NCBI GenBank assembly: GCA_937900045.1
Contig: CALCEB010000025.1
Span: 1-64,000 of the forward strand
Origin: an uncultured Acidobacteriota bacterium
GTDB lineage: Bacteria > Acidobacteriota > Terriglobia > UBA7540
Reading direction: 5' to 3'
DNA: 64,000 nucleotides
The stretch's first letter is position 1. Each line of letters opens with the position of its first letter. Position numbers and translations under genes: made by a program. Below, in pieces: positions 18,310-27,244 of this stretch. The notes beneath the pieces were generated by a model. It saw nothing but the letters and a program-made list of their open reading frames with translations. It was not told the DNA's origin and made no database searches.

Positions 18310-18815
18310 GCCAATATCGCTTAGGTATTACACTCATCCCTATAGAATTCAGAGCGCGAAGGAAAGTCATTCAAACGCCAGGAAAGAGTCGCGGCGAAAT
18401 ATGGCGCGCCGCCTGGGGCCTTCACCGGCCATTGGCCGCGGTTGGAACGCGCAAGGAAAGATTTAATGGAGGCACAAGGGGCAGTCGAAAGGCCGAACGG
18501 CACTTCCAGCCGGACTTCAATCGCAGCCTCTGCCCATGGGAACCGGTCGATCCGATTAGAAACCAACGCTTCTTGATTCCCCCCCGGGGTATTGTCTCTC
18601 TGATTCCAATGTCGCGGCTCTTGGCCACCCTTTGATTCAAAATGGATAGCGGAGGCTGCGGAGAATCCGCCAACGCCCACTCCAACTCCCCCAGGAAACC
18701 TCTTCACCTTCTTAGCCGGAGGGACAGGCATTGCAACCTGAATGGGTGGCCACGGGGTCACACCTGTCTCGAGCAGCGTTCGGTCCTCTGCTGCAGACGA
18801 AAAGGCAGAATTCAG
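18310..18815. other. Long gap inside the EPS locus, no gene recognised
   Basis: About 500 bases between the co-polymerase and the NRPS-like gene. A minus-strand open frame (18321-18761) nearly fills it, but its product is Pro/Gly/Arg-rich without a recognisable domain or ribosome site. It may be a decayed gene or a leader of the NRPS-like gene. Confidence 0.5.
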
Positions 18816-20348
18816 TTACTGCACGTGCAGCCTCACCGGATGTCCATCTCTCGGAATCGAAGCAAACACCGGAACATCCAGGTAGTCCTCCACTTCATTC
18901 GGAGTCCGGAAAGAGGGATCCAAATAATCCAGCGTGAAAGCCAGTCCCATGCTGACCATCGCCGCCAGCAAGAGCCCGAGGACGACGTAGAGCCAAGGCG
19001 AGTGAACCGGCAGTTCCGGCAAGGTCACGGCTTCGGCAATGGCAACGTTCACAATCCGCTTGTTATCGAGAGCCTCGGAAATGCGGGCTTCCTCTCCCTT
19101 GTTCTGGTAAAGCAGGTAATTCGTCTCCTCCGCCTTCGCGGTGCGAAGCAGGTCGCTCTCGAGAAGCCCTTTCTGGTTCAGCGAAATCGCCTGATTTTGG
19201 TAGTTCCGGACAATCTGCGACGTTGCCTGCTCCTGCGCTTCTTCTGAGGCCAGGTCTGTTTTCGCTTTGGCCAGCTCTTCCGTGATCCACAGATAAGTGG
19301 GGTTCTGGTCCGTATCCTGTTCACGAACGGGCGACTTTTCCGCCGCCTGGATCGCCGACTTGGTCAAGGTGATTTGCGCTTCCACGTCTTGCACGGGACG
19401 GTAATTCTCGGAGTAGTTGGCGATCAGTTTCTGGCGCTGAATCTCCTGGGTCAGCAACGTTGATTTCATCTGCTCCAGCAGTTGGCCGTTATCCGCGGTT
19501 CGGTTCGTGGTGGTCAGGCGCGCCGGGGTTGAGGTCAATTCTTTTTGGAGCGACGCAATTCGCTCCCGCGTAGCAGCTACTTGGGCGCGCGTTTGCTCCA
19601 GGTTAGCCTGGAAATCCGTTGCTTTCTGTAGCGTCAAGCCCACCATCGTGGTCGGTGAAACAGAGTCTTCCTGCTTAGAAAAGTCCGCCAGTTGAAGCTC
19701 GGACTGGTCAAGCTGCTTGCGGTAGCGATTGGCTTCCTTCTCAAAGAAATCGAAAGCGCCTGGCGGCCGGTGAACCTCCACATGCTTGGCCATATATCCG
19801 GTGGCAAGCGCTCGAAGGACCCGGGTCGCCAGTTCAGGATTGGATGATTTGTAGCGGATCTCGATGAGGTCGGTTTTTGGCATGGGACCAACCTTTAAGT
19901 TGCCCCTCAGCCGCTCCACCGCCTTCGCAATGCGGTATCCTTTGTCCCCGGAATTAGGGGTCAAGAGCCGCGCCATGAATGAGGGCGGCTTTTCCAGCCC
20001 GCATTCCTCAACCACCTTCTCCAGCAGGTCTTGGCTCTCGACCAACTGAACTTCGGAGTTGATGTCCTCTTCGGTGACAGACGCGGACATGACCGGAGTG
20101 TAGGTGTTGGCGGCCGCCGTTACGGGTGGATTGACACGGTCCCGCTGCACCAGGATCTTCATGTGGGCCTCGTAGTGCTTCGGCAGGAGGAACGCAAAGA
20201 CCAAAGCTCCAATGAAAATCCCCAGAAAAGTCAAAACCATCAGCCGCCGGTGGCGGAAAGCCGTTGCGGTTACGTCCCGCAGTGTGGGCGAAAATGGTCT
20301 CTGCCCTTTTCCGTTTCCATTGGAATGCCCGTTATGATTTGTTGCCAT
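18816..20348 (-). CDS. Polysaccharide co-polymerase / chain-length determinant (Wzz-GumC type, no kinase)
   Basis: A 510-residue inner-membrane protein that sets chain length and links polymerase to the export channel. After a Gly/Asn/His-rich start comes a Wzz domain with TM1 (LMVLTFLGIFIGALVFAFLL, about 35-54). A periplasmic part rich in coiled coil follows (about 195-420, with SEVQLVESQDLLEKVVEECG before it), then TM2 (PWLYVVLGLLLAAMVSMGLA) followed by LDYLDPSFRTPNEVEDYLDV. The C-terminus stops about 30 residues after TM2, so the Walker-type tyrosine kinase domain of Wzc is absent. No separate BY-kinase gene is in the window. A strong GAGGAGGAGG site precedes the ATG. It follows the Wza-like gene by about 75 bases. 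Confidence 0.9.
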   Translation of the reverse strand: MATNHNGHSNGNGKGQRPFSPTLRDVTATAFRHRRLMVLTFLGIFIGALVFAFLLPKHYEAHMKILVQRDRVNPPVTAAANTYTPVMSASVTEEDINSEVQLVESQDLLEKVVEECGLEKPPSFMARLLTPNSGDKGYRIAKAVERLRGNLKVGPMPKTDLIEIRYKSSNPELATRVLRALATGYMAKHVEVHRPPGAFDFFEKEANRYRKQLDQSELQLADFSKQEDSVSPTTMVGLTLQKATDFQANLEQTRAQVAATRERIASLQKELTSTPARLTTTNRTADNGQLLEQMKSTLLTQEIQRQKLIANYSENYRPVQDVEAQITLTKSAIQAAEKSPVREQDTDQNPTYLWITEELAKAKTDLASEEAQEQATSQIVRNYQNQAISLNQKGLLESDLLRTAKAEETNYLLYQNKGEEARISEALDNKRIVNVAIAEAVTLPELPVHSPWLYVVLGLLLAAMVSMGLAFTLDYLDPSFRTPNEVEDYLDVPVFASIPRDGHPVRLHVQ

Positions 20349-20423
20349 GACGTCCTCCTCCTCATCTTCGGACGAATTCTAAAGCGCCGCCCGGTTGGCG
20401 CTGGTTGCTCCAACGCCTCGCGG

Positions 20424-21158
20424 CTAGAAGGTGCTGCCGTAGAAGAAGCCCATGTTCGAGTAAGGAATAAACCGGCTGACTTTCGAAAAAGCCGACTTGG
20501 GAACCCAAATCAGGTCTCCAGGCTTGATATCCAGGTCTTCCTGCAGGTTTCCGGCGTGCAACATCTTCTTAACATCGATCTTTTTTACTTCCACCCACTG
20601 CTTTGAAACACGGTGGAATAGAAACACATGGTTGGTTTTGGCGTCGTCGCGCAAGCCGCCCGCCATCGCCAGCGCTTCTATTAAACTGGTTTGACCGCGC
20701 AGATCATACTTTCCGGGCTTGGCCACCCGGCCGCTGGCAATAAAGTACGGCATGTTGAATTTCGTGAGGGTGACGGTGACATCTGGATTATTCATGATCT
20801 TAGCGTAGCCTGCTCGCAGCGCCGCCTCGATTTCAGGAACGGTCTCGCCCTCCACGTGGATGTCACCCACGCCCCGCACGGAAATGAACCCATCCGGTTG
20901 GACTGTCAGCGTCTGTTTGAATTCTGGGGTATACGGGAAATTCAAGTCCAGAATATCTCCGTCCGTCACCTGGTAGCGGGGATTTCGCCGCTGGAGCTGG
21001 GGCGAGGTGGATGAAGACGGGGAGCTGACCGCCGCGGCAGGAGAAGAGTTTCCGGCAGTCGATGATTGCGCGGCTTGTCCGGGCGCTGTTGAAATCATCC
21101 AGCCGGCGAGCGCCAGCCCCACCGCTGTTGCTTTTAGTGCCACCTTTTTCCCAGTCAT
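20424..21158 (-). CDS. Polysaccharide export protein (Wza-like, Poly_export + SLBB)
   Basis: Outer-membrane or periplasmic export component. From the ATG at 21158 (site GGAGGAAAGACC) it has about 244 residues. A signal peptide (TAVGLALAGWMISTAPGQAA) is followed by a Ser/Ala-rich linker. The poly-export domain follows (YQVTDGDILDLNFPYTPEF, LTVQPDGFISVRGVGDIHV, EIEAALRAGYAKIMNNPDVT). An SLBB domain follows (YFIASGRVAKPGKYDLRG, TSLIEALAMAGGLRDDAK), and GDLIWVPKSAFSKVSRF lies near the end. No lipobox Cys is visible. A start at 21311 is possible but unlikely because the signal peptide would be buried. Confidence 0.9.
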   Translation of the reverse strand: MTGKKVALKATAVGLALAGWMISTAPGQAAQSSTAGNSSPAAAVSSPSSSTSPQLQRRNPRYQVTDGDILDLNFPYTPEFKQTLTVQPDGFISVRGVGDIHVEGETVPEIEAALRAGYAKIMNNPDVTVTLTKFNMPYFIASGRVAKPGKYDLRGQTSLIEALAMAGGLRDDAKTNHVFLFHRVSKQWVEVKKIDVKKMLHAGNLQEDLDIKPGDLIWVPKSAFSKVSRFIPYSNMGFFYGSTF

Positions 21159-21337
21159 GGTCTTTCCTCCAAGCTGAATGCCTAACCGAATCATGTGACT
21201 TGAAATCAAGCTTTGGTTCGGACAATACCCAATGCAAGGGTCCTCGTATTGCGTTTTACCTTGTGCTCTTGGTTTTGAGGAGAGATCGAGTCGCAAGGGA
21301 TTATAACCCAACCACCCCGGTACGGCGAAAATAAAAT

Positions 21338-21952
21338 TTAACTCGGGTTTCTCGGAATTCGCCCGCCCGTGCCCCTGCTTACTGAGTCACGGGACATTGG
21401 ACCCGCCACCCACGCGTTACTCGCCCGGGCAGTCCGTTCAACCGAGGCTCCATCCACCTCAACCGCTGCGGATTTGCCGAGCATTTCTACAGATAACACC
21501 AATCGGAAAATGTTCTTCTTGCGGACCAGGAACCCCTCCACGCCCGCCAGCGCACCCGTCTTGACTCGAACCCAATCGCCACATTTAAGGAATGGGTAAG
21601 GTTCGATTTGCAAATCACTCTCCGTAGCCCGCCGAATCGATGCCAATTCACCTTCCGGAATCTCGGCAGGTCGTCCCGCAAACGAAACTACGGAGTGAAT
21701 GCCCGGAGTGGTGAGAATTTTCGTCCAATCGGCCCCGTCACCGCAGCAAACAAATACATAGCACGGGAACAACGGCAAAGAAATCTGTTTAGTCCGGTCC
21801 TTCCAATGATGCGTAGCGCCATATAATGGAAGAAATGTGCTAAACCCTTTGCTATCTAAAGATTGAGAGATTACCTTCTCATGCTGATGTCGGGTATAAA
21901 GGGCATACCACCTTCCGTCCTTGCTTCCTGTCGTGGCTGAGGGTCCCGGCAT
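21338..21952 (-). CDS. NusG-family antiterminator (UpxY/RfaH-like), first gene of the EPS locus
   Basis: A 204-residue NusG paralogue. The NGN domain is plain (RWYALYTRHQHEKVISQSLD near residues 14-33, then FSTFLPLYGATHHWKD and LPLFPCYVFVCC). A KOW region follows (LKCGDWVRVKTGALAGVEGF), and the C-terminal tail is poorly conserved. In Bacteroides (UpxY) and in other phyla, such genes stand first in long polysaccharide operons and help RNA polymerase read through them. Here it is also first, followed by the Wza-like gene. This suits a locus of about 22 kb broken by hairpin-forming elements. A GGAG lies about 10 bases before the ATG. Confidence 0.9.
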   Translation of the reverse strand: MPGPSATTGSKDGRWYALYTRHQHEKVISQSLDSKGFSTFLPLYGATHHWKDRTKQISLPLFPCYVFVCCGDGADWTKILTTPGIHSVVSFAGRPAEIPEGELASIRRATESDLQIEPYPFLKCGDWVRVKTGALAGVEGFLVRKKNIFRLVLSVEMLGKSAAVEVDGASVERTARASNAWVAGPMSRDSVSRGTGGRIPRNPS

Positions 21953-22352
21953 TGTCGTATAGCTCCGCCCTGTGGCTTACATGAATTAAGCCATTCCAAC
22001 GGGACGTGATTTTCCCTTAGACTGGCAGCCTTCTTGAAAATTTTCACATAGCCCCAGTCCAAATCCCCGGCATCTCGAAGGGACAGTCATCACAATTCTT
22101 CCGCTTGTCTCAAACGTCGCGGCAACTACAGACTCAGGATCGGACAAGTAACGGATTAGCACGTCTTTTACCATTCTTTCACGTTGCAGACCGTTGAAAA
22201 TAAAACTGTTAAAGCATGACCTTCGAGGATGCAGAGGAAGTTTCGGCAAACTGATTCCCTTTATTGGCAAAATATTTCCACAACTTAAAACCGGACCTCA
22301 CAAAACTGTTAAAAGTGCTTAATATCTAATTTATAGATACTTAGGCCCAATA
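21953..22352 (-). promoter_or_regulatory. Probable leader/promoter region of the EPS locus
   Basis: About 400 bases upstream of the UpxY-like gene with no convincing gene, and AT-rich in its right half (22260-22350). A perfect 12-base direct repeat AAAACTGTTAAA occurs at 22202-22213 and 22302-22313, exactly 100 bases apart. It could be an operator or an element read by the antiterminator. Promoter boxes were not assigned. Confidence 0.4.
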
Positions 22353-22473
22353 CTGTTCACTTACGGTGGAGTCGGCGCTCTTCCTCTGCGATCTTTTGTA
22401 GCGGCGCTGCCCTCAGCGCCGAAATCCGCCGGTGAGGACACCGGCGCTACAGCGAGGTTCGTTAAGTGAACAG
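22353..22473. repeat. Palindromic element with CTGTTCACTTA arms
   Basis: Perfect 11-bp outer inverted repeats CTGTTCACTTA (22353-22363) and TAAGTGAACAG (22463-22473) enclose a GTAGCGGCGCTG...CCGGCGCTACAG core shared with the other elements. It sits between the EPS leader and the chimeric ORF. Confidence 0.75.
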
Positions 22474-22499
22474 CATTGCGTTTAGGTTCGAAAACGCCA

Positions 22500-22892
22500 C
22501 TACGCGCGGTCTTGATCCGCTCCATGCAACCGCAAGCCCGTAAAAGTCAGCCGCTCAAAATCCTTGTCGAGGGTGAACAGCGCGGCCCGATATTCGATAG
22601 CCAGGGTTGCGAGCAGCGCGTCCACGGTGGAGAGCGTCAGGCCGCGCTCTCGCGCCTGGCGCAGCGCGGCGGGATTGGGAAAGCTCTCGGTCTCGGTCTT
22701 GCCCGCCACTCTTCGGGTTAGCCGGAATTGGGGGTCATGGCCGGGGTCGTTGGGCTTGGCGCAACGGCAGGAAGGTTTGCCACAGCGGCGGATAACGGCC
22801 GTAATCGAACCGGGTCGAAGGTCGCCCAAAGCGAGGAATTCCTGCAAGAGCTTGGACCGATCAGACTCCAAGGGAGCGAGAGGATCAGGCAT
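22500..22892 (-). CDS. Chimeric ORF: DUF6788-like N-terminus fused to VapC/PIN C-terminus
   Basis: A 130-residue open frame with a good ribosome site (AGAAGGGAGACCCC). Residues about 10-75 (LGDLRPGSITAVIRRCGKPS, CRCAKPNDPGHDPQFRLTRR) match DUF6788. From about residue 85 the sequence reads RGLTLSTVDALLATLAIEY and ALFTLDKDFERL, the last third of a VapC PIN domain with its two late acidic motifs. The first two-thirds of the PIN fold, with the first catalytic Asp, is absent. The simplest reading is a deletion that fused two unrelated genes in frame. It is probably not an active nuclease. Confidence 0.6.
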   Translation of the reverse strand: MPDPLAPLESDRSKLLQEFLALGDLRPGSITAVIRRCGKPSCRCAKPNDPGHDPQFRLTRRVAGKTETESFPNPAALRQARERGLTLSTVDALLATLAIEYRAALFTLDKDFERLTFTGLRLHGADQDRA

Positions 22893-23056
22893 GGGGTCTC
22901 CCTTCTGAACGTATATATACGCTCAGCGTTATGGCACAAAAAAAGAAAACTTGCCAACCCTCACTTCTATGTCGCGCACCCGTCACCGCCCAAAGCATTC
23001 CCATCTGGCCGCTGCATTGGCTATAATGTCCGTTTGGGATGTGAGGAGTCTTTGCT

Positions 23057-23533
23057 ATGTCTACGCCAATCCAAAAGAAGCTCGAGGAAGAAATTCAAGC
23101 TCTGGAACACGAACTCTCTTACGAACTGCCAATTGAGCTGAAGCGCGCCCGGGCGCTCGGCGACCTGAGCGAGAACGCCGAATTCATCATGGCCAAGCAG
23201 CGCCAGGACATTGTGGGTGCGCGGCTGGCGCAGCTCAAGAGGCGGCTGGCCGATCTCTCGCTGGTTAATTTGAGCAATATTCCCAAGGACCGCATCGCTT
23301 TCGGAACGAAGGTGGTGCTTTACGACGTTGACCGCGACGCCGAAATCCATTACAAACTGGTGACCAGTGAAGAGGCCGACGTCAGTAAAGGACTGATCTC
23401 CACCACCTCTCCCATCGGGCGCGGGCTGATGGGAAAAAAGCTCGGCGATGTCGTCCAGATCACCACGCCCAAAGGCACACGCGAGTTTGAAATCCGCTCC
23501 ATGACCACGATTCACGAAGGGGATGGAGTCTAA
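23057..23533 (+). CDS. greA: GreA/GreB family transcription elongation factor
   Basis: A 158-residue factor that rescues backtracked RNA polymerase by stimulating transcript cleavage in the secondary channel. The N-terminal coiled coil carries the catalytic tip (ARALGDLSENAEFIMAKQRQ, about residues 31-50). The C-terminal FKBP-like domain includes FGTKVVLYDVDRDAEIHYKL and ISTTSPIGRGLMGKKLGDVV. Length and motifs are normal for the family. A GAGGAG site precedes the ATG. The next gene starts 11 bp before its stop in another frame, so the two may be co-translated. GreA versus GreB cannot be settled by eye. Confidence 0.92.
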   Translation: MSTPIQKKLEEEIQALEHELSYELPIELKRARALGDLSENAEFIMAKQRQDIVGARLAQLKRRLADLSLVNLSNIPKDRIAFGTKVVLYDVDRDAEIHYKLVTSEEADVSKGLISTTSPIGRGLMGKKLGDVVQITTPKGTREFEIRSMTTIHEGDGV

Positions 23534-24575
23534 CCCAATCCTCCAAAATTCAATGGCCGTTTTCATTATTTTCCTGATGTCGTTCTGCCCGGCATTAGCC
23601 CCGCAAGCTGCCGGCGGCCAAACTCAAGCTCAGACCCAGCCCAAGACTCAAAGCAAGGCTTCCGCCGCCTCCACGACTCCGCAGGCGTCCCAAACCCAAG
23701 CTCAGCCCGCTTCATCCCCTTGCCCCGCATCTCAAGAGGATAGCGGCCAAGACGGCTATCCCCCTTGCGAATGGGCGCCGGTCCTTCTTTACGGCATCAT
23801 CAGCTCCCATAATCCGGACGCGCATGAGGCGCTGCTGGATGCAGCCTTTGCGGCGGGCCCGGAGATTGTTCCTGAATTGAAGGCGTCCCTGGTGGACGAC
23901 CGCACCGCGGAATTTGCCGCCAAATCCATCGCCTTCATCGGCGGCGATCAGGAGATTCCAATTCTGGCTTCGCTCCTCAAGGACAAGCGCGATCTCGTCC
24001 TCCGCCGCTTTTATTACGGCGCCTTGGGTGAGTTCAATGACCCACGCGCCGAACAGATTCTGCTTTATGCCCTCGACCAGGCCAATCAGGAGGATGATCG
24101 CGCCGTCACCGAAGCCGCAATTCTGGCGCTCACCGTCCGCTCGGACGCCAGCCTGATCAAGCCCATGCAGCAAGCCGAAGCCAAGATGACCGATCCCGTC
24201 CTTCAGGACGATGTGGAGAACGCGCTGGATGCGATCCGCGTCCGCGTAAAATACTTAACCAGCCCCGAGGGAAAACAGGTGGGGGGTTCGATTGCGGAGG
24301 CCATTAGGACTTATTTCATTCCGGCATTCCTGCCCCAAGTCCCAACCTCAAAGGCTGCCAAAAACGCAAAACCCGTCATGCCCAATGCCAAGTTTGAAGT
24401 GGACCGCCTGGTGCTCTCCCCGGACAAGCAACGGGCGCTGGCCCATGTTACCTTCGAAGATCCCGTGGCCATCGCCGCCTATGACATCATCTTGCAGAAG
24501 GTTTCCGGAAATTGGACGGTGTCCAGCGTCTGGCTCGGCCCGGAGCGGGAGAAGCAACTGACACCCGCAAAATGA
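23523..24575 (+). CDS. Secreted HEAT-repeat protein
   Basis: About 350 residues. A signal peptide (MAVFIIFLMSFCPALAPQAA, from the second Met at 23553) is followed by a Gln/Ser/Thr-rich linker to about residue 75. HEAT-like helical repeats follow (EALLDAAFAAGPEIVPELKA, EFAAKSIAFIGGDQEIPILA, ALGEFNDPRAEQILLYALDQ). The C-terminal 90 residues look like a beta domain (KFEVDRLVLSPDKQRALAHV, YDIILQKVSGNWTVSSVWLG). Likely a periplasmic scaffold; no enzyme motif. The start at 23523 overlaps greA; 23553 is an alternative. A palindromic element begins 2 bp after the stop. Confidence 0.75.
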   Translation: MESNPILQNSMAVFIIFLMSFCPALAPQAAGGQTQAQTQPKTQSKASAASTTPQASQTQAQPASSPCPASQEDSGQDGYPPCEWAPVLLYGIISSHNPDAHEALLDAAFAAGPEIVPELKASLVDDRTAEFAAKSIAFIGGDQEIPILASLLKDKRDLVLRRFYYGALGEFNDPRAEQILLYALDQANQEDDRAVTEAAILALTVRSDASLIKPMQQAEAKMTDPVLQDDVENALDAIRVRVKYLTSPEGKQVGGSIAEAIRTYFIPAFLPQVPTSKAAKNAKPVMPNAKFEVDRLVLSPDKQRALAHVTFEDPVAIAAYDIILQKVSGNWTVSSVWLGPEREKQLTPAK

Positions 24576-24576
24576 T

Positions 24577-24701
24577 GGTAGTGGGTCAGTTTGTCTTAGT
24601 AGCGCTCGGAGCTTGGACTGACAGGCAGCGCCGGAAACCATCGAAAATTCAAGTTCTGGGATCGTGGAGCGTCTCTACAGCAGCGAAAATGTACCACTAC
24701 C
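24577..24701. repeat. Palindromic element, GGTAGTG arms (copy 2)
   Basis: Starts GGTAGTGGGTCAGTTTG and ends GTACCACTACC, with the inner TAGCGCTCGGAGCTT / GGAGCGTCTCTACAGCAG arms more worn than in the copy at 13658-13767. It follows directly after the HEAT-repeat gene and could act as its transcript-end hairpin. Confidence 0.7.
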
Positions 24702-25282
24702 TATCCTTTTACTCCATTGACAAATCCCTTCCACAGTTTTACTATATATTAACTCCTAGCGCTCTGCTCGTTTTGCCCGGCGCGCCATACAACTTTCCTC
24801 TTGTGAGCAACGGAGACTTGTCCGTAACGGGAGTATGTCTTATGAACTCAAATCTCAAAGCCCATTTTTGCCTTTCTGCCGGTGGCGGTTCGCCCGCCCG
24901 CACCGCGAAGTCCCTGGACCAACGATTACGGCTGGAAACGCAGCGAGCGGGCGGTTTTACGGACCTAAAAAGCCGCTTCGAAGGGAGCCAGCGTGGCCAC
25001 CAAGGGATTCCTTTCAAGACCAAACCTAAAACTTATTGAAAAAAAAGGAAATCTCTCAAAGACCAAAGCTAAGGAATTCTCGTAAAGGACTGAATCGAAA
25101 AGGGTAACATGAAGTTTGCGCCCAAAGCTAAGCATTTATCACAAAACAAAGGGGTTATTCGGTTGTGTTGAGAATTTCAGGTTTGGTTCAGGTTCGTTTT
25201 CGGGCAATGCTGGAGCTTGGCTGCTGCCCTGCTACCAGGTCTTACCGAGTTGCGAGTTGGCGCCATCGTTTACAATGAGCTT
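24702..25282. other. Gap upstream of selB, no gene recognised
   Basis: About 580 bases, AT-rich between 25020 and 25200. I searched by eye for a tRNA-Sec (TCA anticodon, long variable arm) on both strands and did not find one. Short open frames here (24512-25039, 24835-25029) have no recognisable product. A selB promoter probably lies in 25040-25280. Confidence 0.5.
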
Positions 25283-27202
25283 ATGAAGAGCGTGGTTTGG
25301 GGAACGGCCGGTCACATCGATCACGGGAAATCGTCGCTGGTTCTGGCCCTCACGGGAACCGACCCGGACCGCCTGGACGAAGAAAAGCGCCGGGGCATCA
25401 CCATTGACCTGGGCTTTGCCCACCTTGACCTGGAGGGCGGACTGCAATTGGCCTTTGTCGATGTTCCTGGCCACGAACGGTTCATAAGGAACATGCTGGC
25501 GGGCGCTTCCGGCATCGACGCCGTTCTGCTGGTGGTGGCGGCGGACGAATCCATCAAACCTCAAACCCGCGAGCATTTCGAAATCTGCAAGCTGCTGGGT
25601 ATTCAACGGGGCTTGGTGGCCATCACCAAATCCGACCTTGTCGGCAACGATCTTCCGGGGCTAGTGCGAATGGAGGTTCAGGACTTTGTCGCTGCATCCT
25701 TCCTCGAAGGCGCGCCCATCCTTGCTGTCAGCGCGCGCACGGGAGCGGGCCTTGACGAGCTAAAGTCCGAGCTTGCCCGGCTTAGCGCGGGTATCAATCC
25801 CAGGCCCCGCGATCTTCCCTTCCGCCTTCCCATTGACCGGTCTTTTGTAATAAGGGGTTTCGGCGCTGTCGTCACCGGCACGCTGGCGGGAGGCGAGATC
25901 AGAGTTGAGGACGAGGTTGAAATTCATCCCACCGGGAAGAAAACCCGGGTACGGTCAATCCAAGTACACAATCAACCGGCCGGATTGGCCGTAGCTGGTC
26001 AGCGCACGGCGCTGAATTTGGCGGGCGTTGATGCATCTGACATCAAGCGCGGCATGGCGCTGTCCCCGCCCGCGCTCTTCCAACCCACGGTGCGCATGGA
26101 CTGTTCGCTCACACTGCTTCCATCGGCGCGGGCGCTCAAAAGCCATGCGAAAGTTCATTTCCATTGTGGGACCTCGAAATTGCTGGCCGAGGTTGTGCTG
26201 CTGGCTGGCCAAAAGGAGATGAAGCCCGGTGAAAACGCCTTCGTGCAACTTCGCCTGGATGAGCCGGGACTGTTTCTTCCGGGAGACCACTTCATCATCC
26301 GGCAATTATCTCCCGTAATCACCCTCGGCGGCGGCGTGGTCCTGGATAATCTGGCCCCGGCGCATAAGCTGAATGACGCCGGAGCCCTGAGTTTGTTGAC
26401 TGCGCTTGAAGGCGCCGGTCCGGAATCCCGCATCGAATTGCTGGTGCGCCGCGCCGGCGAAATCTCCATTGAATCACTGGTGGCGAGGACCGGATGGAAG
26501 CCGCAGGAGGTGATCCGCCTGGCCAAAAACCTTGAAACCCAACATCGCCTCTTAATTCCCGGCCAGCCACCCGTTGCGGCCCTGCACGCAACGCTCTTTG
26601 AGACACTCCAATCGGAAATCCTGGAATCTCTCACCGCTTTTCACCGGGCGAATCCCTTGGTGGCAGGAATTGCCCGCGAGGAACTGCGGGGGCAATTGAA
26701 GCTTCGCGCTCCCTGGCTTGGATTGGAGATTTCGTCGCTCGCTTTCAGCGTGGTTTTGCAATTTCTTTCCGCCGGAGGGAAAATCACTGCCCACGGGGAA
26801 ATTGTCTCACTTGCCGGAAAGTCTATCCAGTTGAGCGCCGAGGAGTCCACGGCCAGGGATGAGATTCTTCGTTCTTTTGAAGCGGCCGGCTTGCGCGTCC
26901 CGCCCGCCACAGAAGTTCTCGGCGCGCTGAGGATAGATCGCCCGCGAGCGGAAAAAATTCTCCAGATTCTGCTCAAGCAAAAAACTTTGGTCCGGGTAAC
27001 CGAAGGCTTGATCTTCCACAACTCGGCGCTTGACCAGCTTCGCAGCCTCTTACGAGACCGCAAGAAACAAACTCAACATCTGGATGTTCGAAGCTTCAAG
27101 GAATTGACTGGTGTCAGCCGCAAGTACGCGATTCCCTTGCTCGAATTCCTGGACCGCGAACGGATCACTCGCCGGGTGGGGGACGAAAGGATTATACTGT
27201 GA
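25283..27202 (+). CDS. selB: Selenocysteine-specific translation elongation factor SelB
   Basis: A GTPase that brings Sec-tRNA(Sec) to UGA codons marked by a SECIS hairpin. The 639-residue product starts [18 protein letters not shown], with the G1 loop [11 protein letters not shown]2 [14 protein letters not shown]3 [13 protein letters not shown] and G4 ITKSDLV. Elongation-factor beta barrels follow (about 175-340). The C-terminal 240 residues form the winged-helix repeats that bind SECIS RNA, ending [20 protein letters not shown]. The ATG at 25283 is chosen because GTPase homology starts there; an upstream frame to 25217 adds unrelated residues. It implies that the genome decodes selenocysteine; selA, selC and selD are not in the window. 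Confidence 0.95.
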   Translation: MKSVVWGTAGHIDHGKSSLVLALTGTDPDRLDEEKRRGITIDLGFAHLDLEGGLQLAFVDVPGHERFIRNMLAGASGIDAVLLVVAADESIKPQTREHFEICKLLGIQRGLVAITKSDLVGNDLPGLVRMEVQDFVAASFLEGAPILAVSARTGAGLDELKSELARLSAGINPRPRDLPFRLPIDRSFVIRGFGAVVTGTLAGGEIRVEDEVEIHPTGKKTRVRSIQVHNQPAGLAVAGQRTALNLAGVDASDIKRGMALSPPALFQPTVRMDCSLTLLPSARALKSHAKVHFHCGTSKLLAEVVLLAGQKEMKPGENAFVQLRLDEPGLFLPGDHFIIRQLSPVITLGGGVVLDNLAPAHKLNDAGALSLLTALEGAGPESRIELLVRRAGEISIESLVARTGWKPQEVIRLAKNLETQHRLLIPGQPPVAALHATLFETLQSEILESLTAFHRANPLVAGIAREELRGQLKLRAPWLGLEISSLAFSVVLQFLSAGGKITAHGEIVSLAGKSIQLSAEESTARDEILRSFEAAGLRVPPATEVLGALRIDRPRAEKILQILLKQKTLVRVTEGLIFHNSALDQLRSLLRDRKKQTQHLDVRSFKELTGVSRKYAIPLLEFLDRERITRRVGDERIIL

Positions 27203-27244
27203 GCCATTGCCCGGGCGATTTTGAACGCTCAGGGAGGTCAAGAC

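Noticed and set aside
18321..18761. Minus-strand open frame of 146 codons inside the EPS locus
   Set aside because: No recognisable domain, low-complexity Pro/Gly/Arg-rich product and no ribosome site. Kept only as an unassigned gap.
21986..22270. Minus-strand open frame of 94 codons upstream of the antiterminator
   Set aside because: No recognisable product; it overlaps the probable leader and contains one copy of the 12-base repeat.
24760..25282. Search for a tRNA-Sec gene beside selB
   Set aside because: No cloverleaf with a TCA anticodon and matching GGTTCRA arm could be placed on either strand.
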